Shown here: one piece after another, positions 53,722-60,972 of the stretch
How the letters are laid out: each line of letters opens with the position of its first letter
Numbering within the stretch: position 1 is the stretch's first letter
Assembly: GCF_039939195.1 (NCBI RefSeq)
Contig: NZ_JBDUUH010000002.1
Coordinates: 62,001-126,000, forward strand
Origin: Foliimonas ilicis
GTDB taxonomy: Bacteria; Pseudomonadota; Alphaproteobacteria; Rhizobiales; Rhizobiaceae
Length of the DNA stretch: 64,000 bases
Direction of reading: 5' to 3'
Notes under the pieces: model-generated
Told to the model about the DNA's origin: nothing
The model's database searches: none
Seen by the model: only the letters and a program-made list of their open reading frames with translations
Made by a program: the position numbers and the translations under genes

Positions 53722-54150
53722 TCAGCCCACCACTTCCAGGCCCATCGAACGGGCAGAACCTTCGACCATACGCATCGCCGCTTCCACGTCGTTTGCGTTC
53801 AGGTCCTTCATCTTGGCTTCGGCGATCTCACGCACCTTGTCGCGGCTGATCTTGCCGGCACCGATCTTGCCCGGCTCTTTCGAACCCGACTTCAGATTGG
53901 CCGCCTTCTTCAGGAAGTAGCTCACCGGAGGCGTCTTCATGACGAAGGTGAAGGACTTGTCCTGGTAATAGGTGATCACGACTGGAATCGGCTGACCCTT
54001 TTCCATTTCCTGCGTCTGCGCGTTGAACGCCTTGCAGAATTCCATGATGTTGATGCCACGCTGACCAAGCGCAGGGCCGATCGGGGGCGACGGCGTCGCC
54101 GATCCCGCTGCTACCTGAAGCTTGAGCTGGCCTGCAATTTTCTTAGCCAT
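53722..54150 (-). CDS. rplK: 50S ribosomal protein L11
   Basis: GTPase-centre protein and thiostrepton-site component, also needed for RelA activation. GPALGQRGINIMEFCKAFNA and KAANLKSGSKEPGKIGAGKI are diagnostic; 142 residues. Confidence 0.98.
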   Translation of the reverse strand: MAKKIAGQLKLQVAAGSATPSPPIGPALGQRGINIMEFCKAFNAQTQEMEKGQPIPVVITYYQDKSFTFVMKTPPVSYFLKKAANLKSGSKEPGKIGAGKISRDKVREIAEAKMKDLNANDVEAAMRMVEGSARSMGLEVVG

Positions 54151-54306
54151 CTCTTCTCTGCCTTACTTTCATGCCGGACAAGCCGGCGGTTGCAGTTTGG
54201 TGGTTCGGTTCGAGCATCCGGCTAAGATCGCCCTCGCCTCCCACCAACTCTCGCAGCGAATTAAATCGCCGCACTCGCTGCCGTTACAGGCAGCAAGATT
54301 TCAGGG

Positions 54307-54834
54307 TCAGCCCTTTTCGACCTGACCGAATTCCAGATCGACCGGCACAGCACGACCGAAGATCGAAACCTCGACCTTGAGACGTGCGCGCTCTTCGTCC
54401 ACCTCCTGAACGACGCCATTGAACGATGCGAAAGGCCCATCGGACACACGCACCTGCTCGCCAACCTCGAACGTCACGGACGGCTTCGGCCGCTCCACAC
54501 CTTCCTGAACCTGGTTCAGGATGCGCTGCGCTTCCGCCTCGCTGATCGGCACCGGCTTGGAATCGCCAAGGAAACCAGTAACTTTTGGCGTATTCTTCAC
54601 AAGCGAGAACACCGCATCGGTAAGGTTCGCCTTGAGAAGCACGTAACCTGGAAAGAACTTGCGCTCAGCATCGACCTTACGGCCGCGACGCACTTCCACA
54701 ACCTTTTCAGTCGGCACGACGATCTGCTCGATCTGATCGCTCAGACCCTTCTGACGCGCCTTGTGCTCGATATCCTCTGCGACCTTCTTCTCGAAGTTCG
54801 AATAGGCGTGGACGACGTACCACCGCGAAGTCAT
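54307..54834 (-). CDS. nusG: Transcription termination/antitermination factor NusG
   Basis: Links RNA polymerase with Rho or the ribosome. The NGN domain starts MTSRWYVVHAYSNFEKKVAE and the C-terminal KOW domain has FEVGEQVRVSDGPFASFNG. I chose the ATG giving 175 residues; the frame stays open 133 codons upstream only because it overlays secE. It lies 26 bases after secE. Confidence 0.97.
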   Translation of the reverse strand: MTSRWYVVHAYSNFEKKVAEDIEHKARQKGLSDQIEQIVVPTEKVVEVRRGRKVDAERKFFPGYVLLKANLTDAVFSLVKNTPKVTGFLGDSKPVPISEAEAQRILNQVQEGVERPKPSVTFEVGEQVRVSDGPFASFNGVVQEVDEERARLKVEVSIFGRAVPVDLEFGQVEKG

Positions 54835-54860
54835 CAATAAATTCTCCGTATTCGCCGACG

Positions 54861-55064
54861 TTAGCGTCCGATGCCCAGGATCAATTCGACCCCGAAAGCC
54901 ATCAACTGGTCGGCAGCGAAGAAAAACACCATCGCCAGAGCCGCAAAAGCCAAAACCATAATCGTCGAAATGACGGTTTCCCGACGCGAGGGCCACGTAA
55001 CCTTTGCCGTTTCCGACCTTACCTGCTGGATAAAGGTAATGGGGTTGGTGGTCTTTGACGCCAT
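54861..55064 (-). CDS. secE: Preprotein translocase subunit SecE
   Basis: Single-helix clamp of the SecYEG channel. The amphipathic motif QQVRSETAKVTWPSRRETV precedes one transmembrane helix (VLAFAALAMVFFFAADQLM). The ATG starting MASKTTNPITF gives 67 residues, the usual alphaproteobacterial size. The frame remains open 49 codons upstream from a GTG and contains a CPKC pair; I treat this as chance. Confidence 0.95.
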   Translation of the reverse strand: MASKTTNPITFIQQVRSETAKVTWPSRRETVISTIMVLAFAALAMVFFFAADQLMAFGVELILGIGR

Positions 55065-55233
55065 GTGCCGCTCTGCTTTCAGAAGATCGGATGCCCGACC
55101 TTTTATGTGTTCCCGCTGGCCGGGTTGCCCGCCTGGTCCGAAACGGATGCGAATCACCGCAAACACTTCGCCCATGCATTTCGGGCACGTAAAGCTGGAT
55201 TTCAGCTCCACGCGCCGCGTGTTTATTGGTCAC

Positions 55234-55262
55234 GATATAAAACTGATTCCGTAAGCTTGCAA
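55234..55262 (-). promoter_or_regulatory. Probable promoter of secE-nusG
   Basis: On the minus strand TTGCAA and TATATC are exactly 17 bases apart, between tRNA-Trp and secE, leaving a leader of about 160 bases. Confidence 0.55.
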
Positions 55263-55300
55263 GTGCCTAATTTCAACAGTTCGATCATCTGCGATGAAAC

Positions 55301-55376
<76 letters not shown>

Positions 55377-55501
55377 AAACGTGCGCCCGGAAACCGAACC
55401 TGTCACGCTTTGCGCAAGCCTCGAAGGAACGACACTTGCAGCATGCGTTCCTCTAACGGGTCGCTTTGAAAGCTTCAAGTCGTTTTGAACGTTTCCAAAC
55501 G

Positions 55502-55527
55502 AAAAAATAGCGACCCCGAGGGGCCGC
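55502..55527 (-). terminator. Terminator after tufB
   Basis: On the minus strand GCGGCCCC and GGGGTCGC (one G-T pair) form a stem with a two-base loop, followed by TATTTTTT, about 30 bases after the tufB stop. Confidence 0.85.
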
Positions 55528-55558
55528 CATTCATTTCTTCTCTTCGTACGAGCAGAAC

Positions 55559-56734
55559 TTACTCGATGATAGCGGCGACGATGCCGGCACCGACTGTGCG
55601 GCCGCCTTCGCGGATAGCGAAGCGCAGGCGCTCTTCCATGGCGATCGGCACGATCAGCTCAACATCAACCGTGATGTTGTCGCCAGGCATAACCATTTCC
55701 GTGCCTTCAGGAAGCGACACGATGCCCGTCACGTCCGTCGTGCGGAAATAAAACTGCGGACGGTAGTTCGTGAAGAATGGCGTGTGACGGCCACCCTCTT
55801 CCTTCGTCAGGATGTAGGCTTCCGCCTTGAACTTCTTGTGCGGCTTCACCGAACCCGGCTTGGCAAGAACCTGACCGCGCTCGACGCCTTCACGGTCGAC
55901 ACCGCGAAGCAGAGCGCCGATGTTGTCGCCAGCCTGGCCCTGATCGAGCAGCTTGCGGAACATCTCGACGCCCGTGCAGGTCGTCTTCGACGTCGCGCGG
56001 ATGCCGACGATCTCGAGTTCTTCACCAACCTTGACAATGCCGCGCTCGACGCGACCGGTCACAACCGTACCGCGACCCGAAATCGAGAACACGTCTTCGA
56101 TCGGCATCAGGAACGGCTGGTCGATCGGACGCTCAGGCGTCGGAATGTAGGCATCGACTTCAGCCATCAGCTTGCGGATCGCGTCTTCGCCGATTTCCTT
56201 GTTCGAATCTTCCAGAGCAGCCAAAGCCGAACCCTTGACGATCGGAATGTCATCGCCGGGGAATTCGTACTTCGACAGAAGCTCGCGAACTTCCAGCTCA
56301 ACCAGTTCCAGAAGCTCGGCGTCGTCAACCTGATCAACCTTGTTCAGGAACACGACAACGGCAGGAACACCAACCTGACGGGCAAGCAGGATGTGCTCGC
56401 GGGTCTGCGGCATCGGGCCGTCGGCTGCCGAAACAACCAGGATCGCGCCGTCCATCTGTGCAGCACCCGTGATCATGTTCTTCACATAGTCAGCGTGGCC
56501 GGGGCAATCGACGTGTGCATAGTGACGAGCAGGCGTCTCGTACTCGACGTGTGCCGTCGAGATCGTGATGCCGCGTGCCTTCTCTTCCGGCGCAGCGTCA
56601 ATCTGATCATACGCCTTGTACTCACCAAAATACTTCGTGATCGCAGCCGTCAGCGACGTCTTGCCATGGTCAACGTGACCAATCGTGCCAATGTTCACAT
56701 GAGGCTTATTACGCTCGAATTTACCTTTTGCCAT
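55559..56734 (-). CDS. tufB: Elongation factor Tu (second copy)
   Basis: Encodes the same 391-residue protein as tufA. The near-identity stops at the coding ends: the bases just before the ATG and just after the stop already differ. This copy sits in the classical tRNA-tufB-tRNA-secE-nusG setting and has its own promoter and terminator, which would let the two copies be expressed differently. Confidence 0.99.
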   Translation of the reverse strand: MAKGKFERNKPHVNIGTIGHVDHGKTSLTAAITKYFGEYKAYDQIDAAPEEKARGITISTAHVEYETPARHYAHVDCPGHADYVKNMITGAAQMDGAILVVSAADGPMPQTREHILLARQVGVPAVVVFLNKVDQVDDAELLELVELEVRELLSKYEFPGDDIPIVKGSALAALEDSNKEIGEDAIRKLMAEVDAYIPTPERPIDQPFLMPIEDVFSISGRGTVVTGRVERGIVKVGEELEIVGIRATSKTTCTGVEMFRKLLDQGQAGDNIGALLRGVDREGVERGQVLAKPGSVKPHKKFKAEAYILTKEEGGRHTPFFTNYRPQFYFRTTDVTGIVSLPEGTEMVMPGDNITVDVELIVPIAMEERLRFAIREGGRTVGAGIVAAIIE

Positions 56735-56905
56735 CGTCTCTTTCCTTGGGCCGCGTGGACTTCAGTTCGGTCGAATGCGGGGCGATTAGCGACAAAGGCC
56801 GAAAAACACAAGCATCTTTTGGCAGGTCGCCGTCCGCTTCCGCTATTTAAGTGAAAGCATGAGCCGACCCGCATCGAACATCGGTCCGGTTTTGGGTGAT
56901 GCCTG

Positions 56906-56933
56906 CATATAGGGGTTTGCCGCTGAATATCAA
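56906..56933 (-). promoter_or_regulatory. Possible promoter of tufB
   Basis: On the minus strand TTGATA and TATATG are 16 bases apart, just downstream of the tRNA-Gly gene and about 170 bases before tufB. The CTATAT overlapping the -10 matches the rhizobial consensus. Confidence 0.5.
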
Positions 56934-56948
56934 AGGGGCGAAGCAGTC

Positions 56949-57022
56949 TGGAGCGGGTAGCGGGAATCGAACCCGCGTATTCAGCTTGGAAGGCTGCTGC
57001 TCTACCATTGAGCTATACCCGC
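56949..57022 (-). tRNA. tRNA-Gly (TCC)
   Basis: A 74-base cloverleaf beginning GCGGGTATAGCTCAATGG with anticodon loop CTTCCAA (anticodon TCC), T-arm GGTTCGATTCC and an encoded CCA end. It is 26 bases downstream of tRNA-Tyr, so the two are probably cut from one precursor. Confidence 0.97.
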
Positions 57023-57048
57023 GCCGTCAGGCTTCGAAGGTCCAGCAG

Positions 57049-57133
57049 TGGTGGAGGAAGTTGGATTTGAACCAACGTAGGCGTAGCCAACGGATTTACA
57101 GTCCGTCCCCTTTAACCACTCGGGCATTCCTCC
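57049..57133 (-). tRNA. tRNA-Tyr (GTA)
   Basis: An 85-base class II tRNA beginning GGAGGAATGCCCGAGTGG with anticodon loop CTGTAAA (anticodon GTA), a long variable arm (TTGGCTACGCCTA region), T-arm GGTTCAAATCC and an encoded CCA end. Confidence 0.97.
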
Positions 57134-57200
57134 GTACTGCTGTCGAAGCCAGCGACGAGGCACCGTGCGGAGCCGAACCGAAGTCCGAAACCGCGTGGGC

Positions 57201-57229
57201 CTTATGGCTGCAAGGCCCAAAGCTGTCAA
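57201..57229 (-). promoter_or_regulatory. Promoter of the tRNA-Tyr/tRNA-Gly(/tufB) unit
   Basis: On the minus strand a perfect TTGACA is followed after 17 bases by CATAAG, about 65 bases before tRNA-Tyr. It is the best-looking sigma-70 promoter in the window. Confidence 0.7.
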
Positions 57230-57316
57230 CCGCGATAAGGGCTAATTTCTACATTAAAACAGTCGCGCTCCACAGCACCCGTATGCAAACCCCGTTCGCG
57301 CGTCTATAGAGGCGCG

Positions 57317-58171
57317 ATGAGCAACGATAATCCCTCCCGGACGCCCAAGGATACGCATTACGCGAATCTTCGGCGTAGTTTTCGCGACCAGAAGGCCGGT
57401 GGCCCTCAAAACCGGGGCGAGCGCCCTTCCACGCCGCCCGGCGAAGCGGCGCCTGATGGTCTGGTGCGACTTTATGGCCTGCACACGGTTCGCGCCGCAC
57501 TCGAAAACCCGCGCCGCAAGATCACCCGAATGCTGGTGACGCGAAACGCCGCGGAACGCCTTTCGCTGGACGATTTTTCGGCGCTGCCCTTCGCTGTCAA
57601 GCTTGTAGAACCGCGCGAGATCGACGGTTTGACCGGCAGCGATGCGGTGCATCAGGGCGTGCTGATAGAAGCGCATCCCTTGAAGCCAAAGGCGCTTTCG
57701 GCGCTCGGCGACACGCCGCTTCTTCTGGTGCTCGATCAGGTCACGGATCCGCATAATGTCGGCGCGATCATACGTTCGGCCGTCGCATTCGGTGCAGGTG
57801 CGATCGTCACGACTTCGCGCCATAGCCCGCATGAATCGGGCGTATTGGCCAAATCGGCATCCGGCGCACTGGAGCATATCGATCTGATCGAAGTGCGAAA
57901 TCTGGCCGATGCGCTTGGCCAGTTGCACGATGCGGGCTTCCGCACCATCGGTCTTGATTCGGAAGGCCCGGCCGAGCTGGAAAAAAGCTTCGAAGGCAAA
58001 CGAATCGCATTGGTGCTCGGAGCCGAAGGCAAAGGCCTGCGCCAGAAGACCCGCGAAACGGTCACCACGCTTGCTCGCCTCGACATGCCGGGCGCAATCC
58101 GCTCGCTGAATGTCTCCAACGCAGCGGCGGTCTCGCTCTATGCAGCGCACTCCTTTCTCAACAAGGCATGA
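57317..58171 (+). CDS. rlmB: 23S rRNA (guanosine-2'-O-)-methyltransferase RlmB
   Basis: SPOUT-class RNA methyltransferase that uses S-adenosylmethionine through a knotted fold. Motif 1 is LDQVTDPHNVGAIIRSAVAF, motif 2 is LVLGAEGKGLRQKTRE and motif 3 is SLNVSNAAAVSLY. The preceding substrate-binding domain starts LVRLYGLHTVRAALENPRR. A basic, disordered N-terminal tail of about 50 residues makes it 284 residues. RlmB and the related TrmH/TsnR groups are hard to separate, but length and domain order favour RlmB. The stop overlaps the next gene by 4 bases (ATGA). Confidence 0.92.
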   Translation: MSNDNPSRTPKDTHYANLRRSFRDQKAGGPQNRGERPSTPPGEAAPDGLVRLYGLHTVRAALENPRRKITRMLVTRNAAERLSLDDFSALPFAVKLVEPREIDGLTGSDAVHQGVLIEAHPLKPKALSALGDTPLLLVLDQVTDPHNVGAIIRSAVAFGAGAIVTTSRHSPHESGVLAKSASGALEHIDLIEVRNLADALGQLHDAGFRTIGLDSEGPAELEKSFEGKRIALVLGAEGKGLRQKTRETVTTLARLDMPGAIRSLNVSNAAAVSLYAAHSFLNKA

Positions 58172-58632
58172 TTTCCAATCTGCGCGACGAGCCTGCATTC
58201 GCGGGAACAGTAGCCGACCGAATCTGGAATGCATGGTGGCGCGAACAGGGCCATGAGCTGGCGTTCATTCGCGGCCTTGTGGACGATAATCTGACGGCTG
58301 AGAAAATTCCCCTCGCCCTCGTCGCACATGAAGGTGCGACGTTTATGGGAACCGCATCGGTCATCGAAAGCGACATGGAAGAGCGCCCGCAGCTTTCTCC
58401 ATGGGTTGCCGCCGTCTGGGTCGACCCGGAACATCGCGGCAAGGGTCTGGGCGCGGCGCTCGTTTCGGCAGCAGCGAATGAGGCCTTCGCGCGCGGTTTC
58501 GATCCGGTCTATTTATGCGCGACACCAGAGAATTCAGGGTTTTACGAGGCGCTTGGCTGGCAAATCGTCGAGGAAGATGTTGGCGGGTTGACGGTTTTCG
58601 CGCTCACCAAGGCTGCGGTTGCTTCCAGATAG
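58168..58632 (+). CDS. GNAT family N-acetyltransferase
   Basis: A 154-residue acetyl-CoA dependent acetyltransferase. The acetyl-CoA binding motif is VDPEHRGKGLGAALVSAA, with the beta-bulge strand PWVAAVWVDPE before it and CATPENSGFYEALGW-type motif B after it. The acceptor substrate is unknown. Its ATG overlaps the rlmB stop by 4 bases, so the genes are translationally coupled. Confidence 0.92.
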   Translation: MISNLRDEPAFAGTVADRIWNAWWREQGHELAFIRGLVDDNLTAEKIPLALVAHEGATFMGTASVIESDMEERPQLSPWVAAVWVDPEHRGKGLGAALVSAAANEAFARGFDPVYLCATPENSGFYEALGWQIVEEDVGGLTVFALTKAAVASR

Positions 58633-58759
58633 TGCATTCTTCGAAGCACGCAGGATAAGTTTCACCATCGCCACGCCCGGTTTTCACCGTCTGGCCATTG
58701 TCAAAGAACCGGGAAGCGGGGCGCTTGGCCGTGCCTTCCTAGTAAGTGATATATGTGGC

Positions 58760-58986
58760 GCGACGTCTGCACCCCGCCGGTGTCTGCTACCCAGTCGGTC
58801 GGGCACAATGTCTCTGCATTCAATAGTGCAGATGAACATCGCGGTTTCTCCGCACGCTTTGGGATGTTTCATCGGCGGGGTTTGTCACTTCCCGCGATGA
58901 ACGCATCTTCGCCGCGCCGACCTGTCCCGGCCCTCCGCTATGGCTCCGGGCGTTCGGCATTCAAAAAGCCAAATCGTTGGCTTTTT
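58760..58986 (+). ncRNA. Candidate structured noncoding RNA
   Basis: In transcription order on the plus strand there is a promoter-like pair (TTGGCC at 58725, 17 bases, GATATA at 58748). A possible long-range stem CCCCGCC (58772-58778) / GGCGGGG (58874-58880) encloses a branched hairpin with arms GATGAACATC (58831-58840) and GATGTTTCATC (58863-58873) and an inner GCGG/CCGC stem. Next comes a stem of GCCGA/TCGGC and CCCGG/CCGGG (58916-58958), and finally a perfect 10-bp stem AAAAAGCCAA/TTGGCTTTTT (58963-58986), shaped as a terminator. I do not recognise tmRNA, 6S, RNase P or SRP RNA in it. The opposite strand is also possible because the last hairpin is symmetric. Confidence 0.35.
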
Positions 58987-59209
58987 GCCGACCTATGGTC
59001 GGACATGCCTCACCCCTCGGGTCTCACGACTACCGCAGTCGCAAGTGGGAGGTCACCGCTGTCTGAACCGATACCCGGTGCGCACCGGCTTCCCGCTCAG
59101 ACAGTGGGGAGATGATAGGAGGGGCTGAAAGGGGGTGAATAAAAACATGAAATTGGAGGTTTTTGTTCACATGCGGTGGCATCGCGGCGCACCTTTGTTC
59201 CCATGACGA
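58987..59209. other. Hairpin-rich noncoding stretch between convergent genes
   Basis: Contains CCGACC/GGTCGG (58988-59002), CGACT/AGTCG (59027-59041), and a long palindromic structure: CTGTCTGA (59059-59066) pairs with TCAGACAG (59097-59104) around the perfect palindrome CCGGTGCGCACCGG (59075-59088). No gene is supportable. Because the flanking genes converge, this cannot be a leader of either. Confidence 0.5.
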
Positions 59210-60010
59210 TCAGCCCGACGCCCTCACCCGCTTGAACTGCGCAAACCAGCCTAGTCCCTCTTCCGTTCCGGCTTTCGGCCGGTATTCCGCGCCGATCCAA
59301 CCGCGATAGCCAATGCGGTCGAGATGCGCGTAGAGGAATGGGTAGTTGATCTCGCCTGTTCCCGGCTCGTGCCGGCCGGGATTGTCGGCGATCTGGATGT
59401 GGGCGATGCGGGCGAGATTGTTTTCCATGGTGCGGGCGAGATCGCCCTCCATGATCTGCATGTGGTAGATGTCGTATTGCAGGAACAGATTATCGGAACC
59501 GACCCGGTCGATGATGTCGAGCGCCTGCCTTGAATGGTTTAGATAGAAGCCGGGCATGTCGTGCCGGTTGATCGGCTCTATCAGCAAACGAATGCCTGCC
59601 TTTTCCAAACGGTCTGCTGCAAACTTCAAATTCTCGACGAACACATGATCGAGAATCTCGCTGGCGACACCTGACGGTGCGATTCCTGCAAGGCAATTGA
59701 CCTGCTCGCAATTCAGCGCTTTCGCATAAATTATCGCCTTGTCGACGCTGGCGCGGAACTCCTCGACGCGGTCGGGCAAGACTGCAATGCCACGTTCGCC
59801 CGCGTCCCAATTGCCGGGCGGGAGATTAAACAGGACTTGCTTTAATTCGTTTTCTTTCAATAGCTTGTCGATGGTTTCTGGAGTATATCCATAAGGGCCG
59901 ATATACTCCACGGCTTCAAAGCCTGCGCGTGCGGCAGCTTCGAAACGCTCCAGAAAATCATATTCAGGAAACAGCATTGAAAGGTTTGCGGAAAATCGTG
60001 GCAATTGCAC
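59210..60010 (-). CDS. hyi: Hydroxypyruvate isomerase family protein
   Basis: A TIM-barrel sugar isomerase of the Hyi/OtnI family, converting hydroxypyruvate and tartronate semialdehyde or isomerising a 2-oxo-tetronate. The catalytic glutamates are visible as Glu145 in LLIEPINRHDMPGFYL and Glu242 in GAEYRP; metal ligands include D180 in QYDIYHMQ and the H/N cluster of HIQIADNPGRHEPGTGEINY. Length 266 and N-terminus MQLPRFSANLSMLFPEYDFL fit. Hyi and OtnI activity cannot be told apart from sequence alone; no gcl, glxR or otn partner is adjacent. It is divergent from an IclR regulator. Confidence 0.9.
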   Translation of the reverse strand: MQLPRFSANLSMLFPEYDFLERFEAAARAGFEAVEYIGPYGYTPETIDKLLKENELKQVLFNLPPGNWDAGERGIAVLPDRVEEFRASVDKAIIYAKALNCEQVNCLAGIAPSGVASEILDHVFVENLKFAADRLEKAGIRLLIEPINRHDMPGFYLNHSRQALDIIDRVGSDNLFLQYDIYHMQIMEGDLARTMENNLARIAHIQIADNPGRHEPGTGEINYPFLYAHLDRIGYRGWIGAEYRPKAGTEEGLGWFAQFKRVRASG

Positions 60011-60060
60011 CTCCGTTCAGCCCGCAAGGCAATCACGGGATGGTGCTACCTTCGGAAAAT

Positions 60061-60076
60061 TTGTCGCCTTCGACAA
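60061..60076. promoter_or_regulatory. Palindrome between hyi and the IclR regulator gene
   Basis: TTGTCG and CGACAA are perfect 6-base arms with a 4-base centre, midway in the 138-base divergent intergenic region. It is a plausible operator for the neighbouring IclR regulator, but IclR sites vary too much to confirm by eye. Confidence 0.4.
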
Positions 60077-60148
60077 TGCTGCCAATCACTAATCCAGCAC
60101 TTTGCAAATTATGAAATAGTTTTTTATTTTACTCGAAAGGAGTCTGCC

Positions 60149-60970
60149 ATGGATCGCATCGAGAAACGGCAGCGCGGGCGGCCCCGCGCGTTCAATGCAC
60201 CGGCAGATGACAGCCCGGTTCAGGCGCTCGACCGGGCGCTCAGGATTCTGGAAATCGTCGCATTGGAGGATGGGCTGTCGCTGAGCGAAGTCGCGCTCGC
60301 CTCCGACATTCCTGCCGCGACCGCCTACCGAATGCTCGGCACGTTGCAGCAGCATGGCATGGTCGAGTTCGACCAGAACGACCAGCTATGGTCGGTCGGC
60401 GTTGGTGCTTTCCGCATCGGCTCGGCATTTCTGCGGCGGCGCAAGCTGGTGGATCGCGCGCGTATCGTCATGCAGGAATTGATGGAAAATACCGGCGAAA
60501 CCGCAAATCTCGGTGTCGCGGAAGAAGACGCTGTGGTTTTCGTCAGCCAAGTAGAAACGCATCAGGCGATACGCGCTTTCTTTCGCCCTGGCGCCAGAAG
60601 CCCGTTCCACGCTTCAGGCATAGGCAAGGCCGTGCTCGCGCATCTGCCGAATGAACGCGTCACGGCAATGGTTCGGAAAAACGGCTTAGCCGCCTATGCG
60701 CCTGCCACGCTGACGGATGAAGCCGCACTTCTTCAAAACCTCGCGGAAATCCGGGTGCAAGGCTTTGCCGTCGATGACGAGGAAAGGTTCTCCGGCATGC
60801 GGTGCGTGGCGGCAGCAATATTCAACGAATTCGGCGAGCCGCTGGGCGGCATATCCGTATCGGGACCGGCAGCGCGCGTTACCCCCGACAGGCTTTCGGA
60901 GATAGGTCCGCTGGTGCGCGATGCCGCCTTGCGCGTAACCGAAATGATCGGCGGCATCGCGAGATCGTAA
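60149..60970 (+). CDS. IclR family transcriptional regulator
   Basis: A DNA-binding regulator with an N-terminal winged helix-turn-helix (VQALDRALRILEIVALEDG, then LSEVALASDIPAATAYRMLG) and a C-terminal effector domain (FFRPGARSPFHASGIGKAVL, then FAVDDEERFSGMRCVAAAIF). I chose the ATG behind AAAGGAG, giving 273 residues; an upstream in-frame start would add 48 residues across the intergenic palindrome. It is divergent from hyi, so control of hydroxypyruvate or glyoxylate metabolism is a reasonable inference. Confidence 0.93.
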   Translation: MDRIEKRQRGRPRAFNAPADDSPVQALDRALRILEIVALEDGLSLSEVALASDIPAATAYRMLGTLQQHGMVEFDQNDQLWSVGVGAFRIGSAFLRRRKLVDRARIVMQELMENTGETANLGVAEEDAVVFVSQVETHQAIRAFFRPGARSPFHASGIGKAVLAHLPNERVTAMVRKNGLAAYAPATLTDEAALLQNLAEIRVQGFAVDDEERFSGMRCVAAAIFNEFGEPLGGISVSGPAARVTPDRLSEIGPLVRDAALRVTEMIGGIARS

Positions 60971-60972
60971 GA

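Noticed and set aside
54307..55233. A 308-residue extended NusG
   Set aside because: The extra 133 residues overlay secE in another frame and have no similarity to NusG; the family start at MTSRWYVV is clear.
58950..59110. Possible cobalamin riboswitch on the minus strand (contains GGGAAGCCGGTG and a following terminator-like hairpin)
   Set aside because: The B12 box and the rest of the conserved core are not recognisable, and no minus-strand gene lies downstream until tRNA-Tyr about 1.8 kb away. A covariance search would settle it.
58753..59115. A 120-codon open frame on the plus strand in the hairpin-rich region
   Set aside because: No ribosome binding site, composition unlike neighbouring genes, and it runs through multiple strong palindromes including a terminator-like hairpin.
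58633..59209. tmRNA, 6S RNA, RNase P RNA or SRP RNA
   Set aside because: No tag-peptide frame such as A-N-D-N, no tRNA-like end, no GAAAGTCCGG-type RNase P core and no GGAAGG-type SRP loop could be found.
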